A stretch of 42,545 bases of DNA, taken from positions 1 to 42,545 of the forward strand of contig JANQLS010000195.1 of assembly GCA_028280485.1 (NCBI GenBank). The letters are read 5' to 3'. Source of the DNA: Planctomycetota bacterium. GTDB lineage: Bacteria > Planctomycetota > UBA8108 > JACQVS01. Made by a program: the position numbers and the translations under genes. The notes beneath the pieces are model-generated. The model had not been told where the DNA came from, did not search any database, and saw nothing but the letters and a program-made list of their open reading frames with translations. Within the stretch, counting starts at the first letter, position 1. Every line of letters starts with the position of its first letter. Below, in pieces: positions 29,517 through 37,814 of the stretch.

Positions 29517-30410
29517 ATGAGCGAACCAACACCTACACCAGAACCAACACCAACACCTGATCCAGCGCCGACGCCGGATCCAACACCTACACCAGATCCC
29601 GCACCCACACCCACACCGGATGCAGGGGTCCCGGGAGCGGGAAGTGATCCTGGGACTCCGCCAGCTTGGACGGATGCGCTGAGTGACGATCATAAAGGGT
29701 TTGTGCAAAATAAAGGGTTTCAAGATGTGAATTCAGTTTTGGATTCGTATCGAAATCTTGAGAAGCACCTCGGTGAAAAAGAACACATCGTAAAGTTACC
29801 GAAGACCGATGATGATCCAGCTTGGGAAGAGGTTCATCAACGGCTTGGGAAGCCCGAAAAAGCTGAGGATTACGAAATCAAAATGCCTGAAACGGGGGGC
29901 GATGAGAATTTCGCAAATTGGGCAAAAGGAGCATTTCATGAAGCGAACCTTTCTCAGAAGCAGGCTGAGAAGGTGGTTGAGAAATGGACTGACTACATCA
30001 ATGGTCAGAATGAAGCCGCTCAACAGAAGCTGGAGCAAGAGGGCACGGTTGCAGCTCAGGCGCTGAAGAAAGAATGGGGAGCAGCTTTCGAGCAAAATAC
30101 CAATATGGTTGACGTAGCTGCTAAGAAATTAGGGATGGACGAATCTCAGCTTCTTCAGCTCAGGCAGGTCATGGGGCCTGAGAAGTCTATGAAATTCATG
30201 CACAATATTGCTACAAAACTGGGCGAAGACAACTTTGTGAGCGGGGACGGGAATAACCGAGGATTTGGGGTGATGACTCCGGAAGCAGCTCGAAGTCGAA
30301 TTCAAGCGCTCAGATCAGATTCAAAATTTGTGGAGCGCTTTACTCAGGGGGATACACAAGCAAAAGAGGAAATGAGTCGGTTACACAAGATGGCGTACCC
30401 GAGTGAGTAA
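29517..30410 (+). CDS. Scaffolding protein
   Basis: 297 residues with a GGAG ribosome binding site. It begins with a long Pro-Thr repeat (PTPEPTPTPDPAPTPDPTPT, to about residue 38), then an acidic helical middle (KTDDDPAWEEVHQRLGKPEK, and SQKQAEKVVEKWTDYINGQN) and a basic, helical C-terminus. Position before the capsid gene, acidity and the Pro-rich head are normal for podovirus scaffolds, which leave the procapsid during maturation. Confidence 0.85.
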   Translation: MSEPTPTPEPTPTPDPAPTPDPTPTPDPAPTPTPDAGVPGAGSDPGTPPAWTDALSDDHKGFVQNKGFQDVNSVLDSYRNLEKHLGEKEHIVKLPKTDDDPAWEEVHQRLGKPEKAEDYEIKMPETGGDENFANWAKGAFHEANLSQKQAEKVVEKWTDYINGQNEAAQQKLEQEGTVAAQALKKEWGAAFEQNTNMVDVAAKKLGMDESQLLQLRQVMGPEKSMKFMHNIATKLGEDNFVSGDGNNRGFGVMTPEAARSRIQALRSDSKFVERFTQGDTQAKEEMSRLHKMAYPSE

Positions 30411-30435
30411 TTGTTAATTTTATTTAACATTTCGT

Positions 30436-30465
30436 TTGACTTCAGATAGTAGTCGAGCGAATAAT
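30436..30465 (+). promoter_or_regulatory. Predicted capsid promoter
   Basis: TTGACT (30436-30441), an 18-base spacer and AATAAT (30460-30465) in the 216-base gap before the capsid gene. The gap also holds a GTTAA/TTAAC inverted repeat just after the scaffold stop and a GGCGA/TCGCC hairpin in the leader. A capsid-specific transcript would raise dosage of the most abundant virion protein. Confidence 0.5.
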
Positions 30466-30626
30466 AATAGTATCGACAACTTTAATACATAAAGCCGATT
30501 GACTTGGCGAGAAGAGTTCGCCTCCCCGGCCCAGGGATTAAACAGCGGGTATGAAACGGCCCTGGTTTGGGAATCAGACAAGCCTTTCGAAAACGTTAAC
30601 TTTGACGATTTTTGGGAGGACGAAAA

Positions 30627-31511
30627 ATGTCTGTCAATATTCCAAATCATTTTTCGCAAGAATACGCGACAAATGTGCAACTTCTGTTGCAACAAAAAGG
30701 GTCGAGACTCCGTGGCGCTGTCATGGAAGGTTCTCATAAAGGTGAGCAGGCTTCGCCTGTTGATCAAATCGGTAAAATCGAAATGCAAGAAGTCACTACT
30801 CGTTTCGGAGCAATGGGACGAGTGGATGCGGCAACAGATCGAAGATGGTGTTTACCCACTGACTTCGAATTGCCTCAGCTGATCGATTCTTTCGATAAAC
30901 TCAAGATGATCACTGACGTTGAATCATCTTATGTTCAAAACGCTGTTCAAGCGGCTGGACGACAATACGATAACAGCATTATCAGTGCATTCTTCGGAAC
31001 TGCGAAAACTGGGAAGACTGGAAGTACATCAACTACTTTCCCGGCTGCTCAGCAAGTTGCAGTTAACCACGGATCATCTGGTAACGTTGGTGCGACGGTT
31101 AAGAAGCTAAGAGAAGCGAAAAAGATTCTCATGGCAGCTGACGTCGATATCGATGCGGATCCAATTTACGCTGCTGTTACAGCGAAACAGCACGATGATC
31201 TTTTGGCGGAAGCGCAAGTTATCTCAACTGATTTCAACGACCGACCGGTCTTGACTGAAGGAAAGATCATTCGATTCTTGGGAATCAACCTCATCCACAC
31301 TGAACTACTCGACGTAGACGGAAGTTCTTACCGACGTATGCCGGTTTGGGCGAAAAGTGGAATGCACTTGGGTGTTTGGAATGACATCAAAGCTAACGTT
31401 TCTATCCGAAACGATCTTTCTAGCTTGCCATTCCAGGCGGTTGTTTCCATGAGTTGTGGCGCTACACGACTCGAAGAAGAAAAAATCGTTGAAATCAAGT
31501 GTGCTGAGTAA
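30627..31511 (+). CDS. Major capsid protein
   Basis: 294 residues from the ATG at 30627, preceded by GGGAGGA. HK97-fold capsid of the Phage_capsid_2 type: N-terminus SVNIPNHFSQEYATNVQLLL, the RFGAMGRVDAATDRRWCLPT region, and a C-terminal NVSIRNDLSSLPFQAVVSMS. It forms the icosahedral shell. Own promoter candidate and strong ribosome binding site agree with high expression. A decoration-like gene follows. Confidence 0.92.
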   Translation: MSVNIPNHFSQEYATNVQLLLQQKGSRLRGAVMEGSHKGEQASPVDQIGKIEMQEVTTRFGAMGRVDAATDRRWCLPTDFELPQLIDSFDKLKMITDVESSYVQNAVQAAGRQYDNSIISAFFGTAKTGKTGSTSTTFPAAQQVAVNHGSSGNVGATVKKLREAKKILMAADVDIDADPIYAAVTAKQHDDLLAEAQVISTDFNDRPVLTEGKIIRFLGINLIHTELLDVDGSSYRRMPVWAKSGMHLGVWNDIKANVSIRNDLSSLPFQAVVSMSCGATRLEEEKIVEIKCAE

Positions 31512-31530
31512 GGATAGGGAGGATTAAAAA

Positions 31531-32034
31531 ATGGCTGTAGAAGACAGAAAATCAGGACCCTTAACGAATCGGGACGCTGACCCGAGAGTTAAGGTCAATT
31601 CGCAGGTAATGCAAGGTTCGTTAAGATCTGCTGTCGGTACGATGGAATCCGTCGCATTAGACAGTATCGGATCAACTTATCGTTTCTTCGAGGTTCCTTC
31701 GAATGCTTTAGTGAAAGATCTAAAGATTTATTCGGATGATCAAGGAGCGACGACCATTGCTGATTTCGGTATTTATCAAACTACCGAGAACGGTGGTGCG
31801 GTAGTTGATGCTGATTTTTTCGCGAGTGCCTTGTCGTTGAAAGACGGCGCATTAAGCGCTGTTGATATCACGCACGAGTCAGGCGTTTTTGGATTGGAAG
31901 ATGCTGAGAAGCCCCTTTGGGAAGCTCTTGGTTTAAGTGAAGATCCGAAAATCATGTACGATGTTGTCGCAACGCTAACAGCGGCTGTTGACACAGGTGG
32001 GACTAACACTTTGAAAATGTCTTACGTGATCTAA
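31531..32034 (+). CDS. Putative head decoration/structural protein
   Basis: 167 residues with GGGAGG upstream. Beta-rich domain (YRFFEVPSNALVKDLKIYSD, ADFGIYQTTENGG, KIMYDVVATLTAAVDTGGTN). Genes of this size and type often follow capsid genes and coat the head. The exported protein at 20499 has a similar layout behind a signal peptide. Assignment rests on position and pattern. Confidence 0.65.
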   Translation: MAVEDRKSGPLTNRDADPRVKVNSQVMQGSLRSAVGTMESVALDSIGSTYRFFEVPSNALVKDLKIYSDDQGATTIADFGIYQTTENGGAVVDADFFASALSLKDGALSAVDITHESGVFGLEDAEKPLWEALGLSEDPKIMYDVVATLTAAVDTGGTNTLKMSYVI

Positions 32035-32041
32035 ATCGCTA

Positions 32042-32069
32042 GGGGGGCTCTAGGTGACTAGGACCCCCC
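32042..32069 (+). terminator. Strong stem-loop after head genes
   Basis: GGGGGG and CCCCCC arms plus an inner CTAG/CTAG pair close on the GNRA-type tetraloop GTGA, with a small internal loop. It directly follows the stop of the decoration-like gene. There is no T-run, so it may stabilise the 3' end of capsid mRNA or attenuate rather than fully terminate. Confidence 0.55.
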
Positions 32070-32088
32070 GCTCCGAAAGGGAAATGAA

Positions 32089-32277
32089 ATGGCAGATAGA
32101 ATTTATGGATTAGATAGGGGAGACACTGAATTTTCAGTTAGTGAAGATTCTTCGTCTCCAACAAAAGATGTCGAAGTCGTTGTTGACCTGGATGTCAACC
32201 TTGAAAAAAGCGAGGTGCTTCAACTTTTAGATATGATAAAGAATCATATCGTAAAGGGAAACTGGCCGCCTGCTTGA
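32089..32277 (+). CDS. 62-aa acidic hypothetical protein
   Basis: 62 residues, AGGGAAA before the ATG. An acidic, Ser-rich first half contains DVEVVVDLDVNLEKSEV, then a helix (LQLLDMIKNHIVKG). It lies in the gap between head and tail genes; no family recognised. Clean frame and spacing support it being real. Confidence 0.6.
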   Translation: MADRIYGLDRGDTEFSVSEDSSSPTKDVEVVVDLDVNLEKSEVLQLLDMIKNHIVKGNWPPA

Positions 32278-32301
32278 TAACTCTTTTAAGGAGGCGGACT
32301 A

Positions 32302-32880
32302 ATGGCGACGAGTAAAGTAGAGATTTGTAATCGCGCACTTCAGATTTTAGGTGCATCGTCTATTAGTTCACTTACGGAGAATTCCGAAAACGCACGTCAA
32401 TGCAATTTGGCGTATGAACCTGTCAAAAAAGCTGAGTTAAGAAAACACAATTGGAGTTTTGCAATTGAGCGGGCCTCGCTCGCTGCGGACGCTACTGCGC
32501 CTGCATTTGGACGATCAAACGCATTTGAGCTGCCGAGTGATTGTCTGAAGGTTCTTTCGCCATATCCTGAAGACAATACGAACGACAGAGATTGGATTAT
32601 TGAGAAGCGCAAGATTCTAACTGATGAAAGCGCTCCTCTTCAAATCCGGTACATCTATGATGTAACCGATCCAAATCAATTCGATGCTTTGTTTGCCGAA
32701 TCTCTGGCCGCAAAGATGGCTTTAGAGATGAGCGAGGCTTTGACTCAATCGAATTCCAAAAAAGAGTTTTCTGCGAATAAACATTACAAAGACGCAATTC
32801 GCGAAGCCAAAATGGCAAACGCAATTGAGAGAGTTCCACAAGATGGACCTGAAGATAAATGGATAACGGCGAGGACGTAA
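32302..32880 (+). CDS. Tail tubular protein A (T7 gp11-like)
   Basis: 192 residues, AAGGAGG upstream. The start KVEICNRALQILGASSISSL and ARQCNLAYEPVKKAELRKHN are signatures of podovirus tail tubular protein A, the gatekeeper ring that joins portal to nozzle. Usual size for the family. Followed four bases later by the nozzle gene. Confidence 0.9.
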   Translation: MATSKVEICNRALQILGASSISSLTENSENARQCNLAYEPVKKAELRKHNWSFAIERASLAADATAPAFGRSNAFELPSDCLKVLSPYPEDNTNDRDWIIEKRKILTDESAPLQIRYIYDVTDPNQFDALFAESLAAKMALEMSEALTQSNSKKEFSANKHYKDAIREAKMANAIERVPQDGPEDKWITART

Positions 32881-32884
32881 AGAT

Positions 32885-35410
32885 ATGCCAAAAGTATCAC
32901 CTCTCCAAAGTAACTTCAACGGCGGGGAGTTTAGCCCAGAGGTTCGTGGCCGAGTTGATTCGGAACGATATCGTACGGCGCTAAAGTCGTGTCTGAATTA
33001 TTTCCCACTTATCCAGGGGGCCCTCACTCGTAGACCCGGTACTAAATTTGTCGCAAGAACAAAAACCCCCACTAAAAAATCAAGAAATCTTGAATTTGAG
33101 TTTTCCACTGAGCAAGCCTATATCATTGAGACGGGTGATCAATATTTCAGATTCTTTCGAAACAACGCTCAAATCCTAGAGACTGCTCAAAACATTACAG
33201 GAGTGACTCAAGCGAATCCAGCTGTCGTTACCATCACGGGTCACGGTTATTCCAATGGAGATGAAGTTTATATTTCAGGTGTCGTGGGGATGACGGAACT
33301 AAACGGGAAGAACTTTCTCGTTGCAAACGTCACTGCAAATACTTTTGAGCTTCAAGACCAAGACGGAAACAACATTGATTCTACTTCTTACACCGCTTAT
33401 TCCTCTGGTGGGACAGCGGCAAAAGTTTACGAGATTTCTTCTCCTTATTTAGAGGCTGATCTTTTTGCCATTAAAATTACTCAAAGTTCTGATGTCTTGT
33501 ATCTCACCCATCCAAGCTACGCGCCAAGAAAACTCACTCGAACAGGCCACACTTCTTGGACGCTGACAGAGATTGATTTTTTAGATGGTCCTTTTTTAAC
33601 AACAAATGCAACTTCAACAACGCTTGCACTATCGGGCACTTCAGGATCAGTAACCGTTACTGCTTCAGCGACCACGGGAATTAATGGTGGAGATGGATTT
33701 CAATCCACAGACGTAGGTCGGTTGATTCGATTCCGAGATCCGGCAAACAACTGGACTTGGCTTGAAATCACAGCCTATTCAAGTACGACTAGTGTCACAG
33801 CAACTGTTCGAGGGGCAAACGCCTCGGCAGGGACAGCGACGACGGCGTGGAGATTAGGTGTTTGGTCCGCAACATCGGGGTATCCTGCGGCTGTTACTTT
33901 TCACGAAGATCGACTTTCATTCGCGGGCCCCACTGACAATCCTCTTCGATTAGATCTTTCGAAATCAGGTGATTATGAAAACTTTGAACCGACTTCGGCT
34001 GCGGGCGCGGTTTCGGATGATAATGCGATGGGCTTTACCCTTAACGGAGAAAAAAATAACGCCATTAGGTGGATCAAGTCAGATGAGAAGGGCCTTATCG
34101 CGGGAACTTATGGGCGTGAATGGATCATCCGTCCGTCATCTCAGTCGGAGGCAATGACTCCAACTAACATCACAGCGAAACCTTCAACCTCATACGGAAG
34201 CTCAAACGTTGAGCCAGTGAGTATCGGAAAAGGAATTTTATTTGTCCAAAGATCCGGCAAGCGCGCGCGAGAGCTGAATTACTTTTTCGATGTCGATGGA
34301 TTCAGAGCGACCGATCTAACTATCCTGGCAAGTCATATTTCAGGAACGGGATTCGCTGAAATCGCATACCAAAAAGAACCTCATTCAGTTGCTTGGTGTG
34401 TGCGAAACGACGGTGTTCTGGCCGGAATGAGTTATGAGCGAGATTTAGATGCGCTTCGCGTGGGATGGCATCGGCACATTTTAGGGGGCACAAGCGACGC
34501 TGCTGGGTCAGATGCGGTTGTGGAAAGTGTGGCTGTCATCCCCGCAAGCGATGGGAGTCGAGAGGAAGTTTGGCTCTCAGTGAAACGATATGTGAACGGA
34601 TCTGTCGTTCGTCACGTTGAGTACATGAACAAATTTTTCGAAGATACAGATGAACAGCGAGACGGATACTTCGTTGATTGCGGATTGAGCTATGATGCTC
34701 CGGTAACGATAAGTGGTGCTACTGCGGCTGATCCAGTGGTAATCACTTCTACCGCACATGGATTCAGTGATGGTGATGAGGTTTTAATTTCAGGAATTTC
34801 TGGAATGACAAATCTCAACGGAAATCGCTACACAGTTAATAACTCAACTGCGAATACTTACGAACTCCAAGAAAATGGAACAGATGTCGATGGGAGTGCT
34901 TTCTCAGCTTACATCTCGGGTGGTGAAGCTAGAAAATATGTTTCGACAATTTCTGGATTAGATCACTTAGAAGGCGAAACAGTATCCATTTGTGGAGACG
35001 GAGCTGCTCAACCGGATAAGACCGTATCAAGCGGATCGATCACTTTAGAGACAAGCGCTACTACAGTTCATGTTGGTTACGGGTATATGAGCCGTGGACA
35101 GATGCTTCGGGTGGAAGCGGGATCTGCGATTGGTACAGCATTAGGTAAAACTCGTCGTACACACCGAGTAGGTTTCTTGCTTCACCGATCACTGGGCTTA
35201 AGCGTGGGGATGAGTTTTGATGATCTTACGCCTGTCATTTTTTCTAAGACGGGACCTTTAGGTAAAACGGCAGATCTTTACTCTGGGATCATATCGACTT
35301 CGATAAACGCAAATTACGACTATGAAAATGAAATCGCTTGGGAGCAATCGCAACCGCTTCCAAGTACAATCTTGGCAGTGATGCCGCAAATGGTGACACA
35401 GGATAGGTAA
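32885..35410 (+). CDS. Tail tubular protein B / nozzle (T7 gp12-like)
   Basis: 841 residues. The N-terminus (NFNGGEFSPEVRGRVDSERY, GALTRRPGTKFVARTK) is diagnostic of the podovirus tail nozzle. Two related inserts of about 75 residues, near residues 105-180 and 610-685 (GHGYSNGDEVYISGVVGMTE and AHGFSDGDEVLISGISGMTN), resemble FCCH-type beta domains and probably decorate the nozzle outside. The TAA overlaps the next ATG (TAATG). Confidence 0.9.
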   Translation: MPKVSPLQSNFNGGEFSPEVRGRVDSERYRTALKSCLNYFPLIQGALTRRPGTKFVARTKTPTKKSRNLEFEFSTEQAYIIETGDQYFRFFRNNAQILETAQNITGVTQANPAVVTITGHGYSNGDEVYISGVVGMTELNGKNFLVANVTANTFELQDQDGNNIDSTSYTAYSSGGTAAKVYEISSPYLEADLFAIKITQSSDVLYLTHPSYAPRKLTRTGHTSWTLTEIDFLDGPFLTTNATSTTLALSGTSGSVTVTASATTGINGGDGFQSTDVGRLIRFRDPANNWTWLEITAYSSTTSVTATVRGANASAGTATTAWRLGVWSATSGYPAAVTFHEDRLSFAGPTDNPLRLDLSKSGDYENFEPTSAAGAVSDDNAMGFTLNGEKNNAIRWIKSDEKGLIAGTYGREWIIRPSSQSEAMTPTNITAKPSTSYGSSNVEPVSIGKGILFVQRSGKRARELNYFFDVDGFRATDLTILASHISGTGFAEIAYQKEPHSVAWCVRNDGVLAGMSYERDLDALRVGWHRHILGGTSDAAGSDAVVESVAVIPASDGSREEVWLSVKRYVNGSVVRHVEYMNKFFEDTDEQRDGYFVDCGLSYDAPVTISGATAADPVVITSTAHGFSDGDEVLISGISGMTNLNGNRYTVNNSTANTYELQENGTDVDGSAFSAYISGGEARKYVSTISGLDHLEGETVSICGDGAAQPDKTVSSGSITLETSATTVHVGYGYMSRGQMLRVEAGSAIGTALGKTRRTHRVGFLLHRSLGLSVGMSFDDLTPVIFSKTGPLGKTADLYSGIISTSINANYDYENEIAWEQSQPLPSTILAVMPQMVTQDR

Positions 35411-35841
35411 TGTTAGAGGTGGTAGATTTTAAAAAAGAACATTTCAGAGCGCTGGATCACAGCGAAGCTACCACGTTCTTTGATCCGTTCATCAAGGACG
35501 AACATTTAGAGCTAATGGAAAACTCTCCATACTCTCGTTCTTTCATAAACAAAGATGGAAAAGTGGTTGCGTGTTGCGGGCTCATCGTTCAGTGGGAAAA
35601 TCGCGCTGAAGCTTGGGCAATGCTGAGCAAGACGTGTCGACACGACATCGTTTCTTTACATAGATGGGTCGATCAAATGATGGAAGCAGCTCCTATCCGG
35701 AGGATTGAAGCTCCGGTAGTGGCTAACTACAGACCAGGGATCAGGTGGGTAGAGATGCTTGGCTTTAAAAAAGAGAGCGACAGACTGAGGGCTTATTTCC
35801 CTAACGGGGCTGACGCGATCATGTATGCGAGGGTGAAATAA
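35410..35841 (+). CDS. T7 gp13-like protein, GNAT-fold acyltransferase-like
   Basis: 143 residues. Segments GKVVACCGLIVQWENRAEAW, RHDIVSLHRWVDQ and GIRWVEMLGFKKESD resemble the acetyltransferase-like DUF2833 proteins (T7 gp13), needed for ejection-core assembly in T7. It sits exactly where gp13 does, between nozzle and internal proteins. Whether it has acyltransferase activity is unknown. Confidence 0.8.
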   Translation: MLEVVDFKKEHFRALDHSEATTFFDPFIKDEHLELMENSPYSRSFINKDGKVVACCGLIVQWENRAEAWAMLSKTCRHDIVSLHRWVDQMMEAAPIRRIEAPVVANYRPGIRWVEMLGFKKESDRLRAYFPNGADAIMYARVK

Positions 35842-36326
35842 TGCCTCCTGCGGTGATAGCTGGAATTGCGATAGCTGGGGCGGCGATAGGGGCAATAGGT
35901 GCCATTCGCCAAGGACAGGCTGCTCAAGCGGCGGCGGAGTTTAATGCCAAGGTAGCTGAGAACAATGCTTCAAGTGCAAAGCTTCAAGCTAAGGAAGAAG
36001 AAAGACGACATCGCATTGTCGCGCGAAAACGTATCGGCGCGACTCGAGCGGCTATAGGTGCATCTGGCATTAGCTTGGAGGGATCTCCACTGGATGTGTT
36101 GGAAGAGAATGCTGCGAACGCAGAACTTGATGCGTTGACGATTCGACATGCGGGCGAGGTTGCAAATATTGACTTCCTAAATCGAGCGAGAGTGGAAAGG
36201 TTCAAAGGTCGTCAAGCAAAAACAAATTCATTTTTCAATGCAGGTTCAACATTACTACTTGGGGGTGCTTCAGCGCTGAGTGGATTAAGCAGCGGTGGAA
36301 AACTTCCTTCCGGGGCGGGAGCATAG
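35841..36326 (+). CDS. Internal virion protein, T7 gp14-like
   Basis: 161 residues. An Ala/Gly-rich hydrophobic N-terminus (AGIAIAGAAIGAIGAI) suited to membrane insertion is followed by a long charged helix (EFNAKVAENNASSAKLQAKE, then RRHRIVARKRIGATRAAIGA) and a Gly/Ser-rich tail with a second hydrophobic patch. In T7 gp14 forms the outer-membrane pore of the ejection machine. Its ATG overlaps the upstream TAA. Confidence 0.8.
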   Translation: MPPAVIAGIAIAGAAIGAIGAIRQGQAAQAAAEFNAKVAENNASSAKLQAKEEERRHRIVARKRIGATRAAIGASGISLEGSPLDVLEENAANAELDALTIRHAGEVANIDFLNRARVERFKGRQAKTNSFFNAGSTLLLGGASALSGLSSGGKLPSGAGA

Positions 36327-36327
36327 T

Positions 36328-37812
36328 ATGCCTAAACTTCCAGGATTAGAGCTTCAGTCAAAAGTAGCGGGACCAAGCCAAACGGTTAGAGTTTCGGCTT
36401 CCGATATTACTGGCGGAAACGGGTTGCAGAACTTTGGCAACGCTGTTCAGCAAACTGCCGGGATACTCCAAAAGCGAGCTGAGCAAGATGAAGTTTCAAG
36501 ATTAAACGCTCAGTTGTCTTCGGCTCAAGCAAGTTTTACGACTCACTTCCAGGACTCTTTTGCGAAAGCGGATCCGAACGACAGAAAGCTCGCCGAGAGA
36601 TTGGTGAATGATTTTAGAGATCATTTATCCAAAATGGGCAATGAGGTTTCCACTCAAGCCGGGAAACAATTTTTCGAACGAACCGCAGCGGGGATGCTCA
36701 ATAACTTCGCACGGTCTGCCGCTTCTTCGCAAGCCGAACTTGCAGGCTTAAGTGCGAAACAAAACTATATTCAGGCTCAGAATTCCCTAACAAGCTCTCT
36801 CATAAATGATCCAAGCGCTTTTGAATTAGCAGCTGAAATGCACGATTCATCAATCGAGTCCTTGGTTCAAACAGGTCTTCCTAGAAAGGCCGCGATCGCT
36901 CTTAAGCAAGAAGGGAAAACAGAACTCGCAAAGGCTGCGATTCGAGGGTGGATCAAGCTTCAACCGAACCAAACTACTGCCGAACTAAACGAAGGCAGAT
37001 GGGATGGACTGATTGATGGGGATCTAAAGAAACAACTCTTAGGGGAAGCCAAACAAGAGCTTCGAGCAAGAGAGGTTGAAGCAAAATTAAGGGATTCTGA
37101 AGCTGAGCGGGTTTTAAAAGAACAGCAACTTGAGACTCAAAATGAGTTTATTGAGCGGCTAGCAAATAACCAACTCTCAGCTAAAGACATCATTGAATCT
37201 AATCTTTCACCTTTTGGGAGCGGATCAAAGAGTCAGTTTCTAAAACTTTTGGATTCAAAGATTGCTGGAACCGGCAGAAAGAATCCAGCCGTTTTCAATG
37301 ACTTAGTTCAAAGAGCTTTTTTGCCCGACGATGACCCAAGCAAGATTGTTGATGAGAATGACCTTATTGAGCATCTCAATAGTGGTGCGATTGATTTTAA
37401 ACAGTTCAAAGAACTTCGAGCCGAAGTCCAGGGGCTAAGATCTGACGAAGGAAAAACAGAGAAGAGACTCAAGGATCAGCTCCTTAGAACAGCAAAAGCT
37501 CAACTCGTTAAAGGCGGACCATTCCAGCTTCCTGATCCAAAGGGTGAAGAGCTTCTTCTTCAATACCAACTTTGGTTTTTTAACGAATACAAACAACAGC
37601 GAAAAGCCGGAAAGAGCGCTCAAGATCTCCTGGACGTAAACAGCAAGGACTATCTTGGGAAACACATCCATTCTTTCAAGCGATCTCAACGTGAAATCCT
37701 AAGAAGCGCAATCAAAAGAGATGGAGCTGCATCCGGATCACCGAACGCTAAGCCTGTACCTAAGCGAAAAGAAGGTGAATCCATGAGCGATTTTTTAAAG
37801 AGGACTAAGTAG
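36328..37812 (+). CDS. Internal virion protein, T7 gp15-like
   Basis: 494 residues from the ATG at 36328, with GGGAG six bases upstream; a GTG 11 codons earlier overlaps the previous gene and is unlikely. Almost all helical, with charged repeats (EAKQELRAREVEAKLRDSEA) and the start LPGLELQSKVAGPSQTVRVS typical of podovirus ejection proteins. It should form the periplasmic tunnel with the gp16-like protein that follows two bases later. Confidence 0.75.
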   Translation: MPKLPGLELQSKVAGPSQTVRVSASDITGGNGLQNFGNAVQQTAGILQKRAEQDEVSRLNAQLSSAQASFTTHFQDSFAKADPNDRKLAERLVNDFRDHLSKMGNEVSTQAGKQFFERTAAGMLNNFARSAASSQAELAGLSAKQNYIQAQNSLTSSLINDPSAFELAAEMHDSSIESLVQTGLPRKAAIALKQEGKTELAKAAIRGWIKLQPNQTTAELNEGRWDGLIDGDLKKQLLGEAKQELRAREVEAKLRDSEAERVLKEQQLETQNEFIERLANNQLSAKDIIESNLSPFGSGSKSQFLKLLDSKIAGTGRKNPAVFNDLVQRAFLPDDDPSKIVDENDLIEHLNSGAIDFKQFKELRAEVQGLRSDEGKTEKRLKDQLLRTAKAQLVKGGPFQLPDPKGEELLLQYQLWFFNEYKQQRKAGKSAQDLLDVNSKDYLGKHIHSFKRSQREILRSAIKRDGAASGSPNAKPVPKRKEGESMSDFLKRTK

Positions 37813-37814
37813 GA

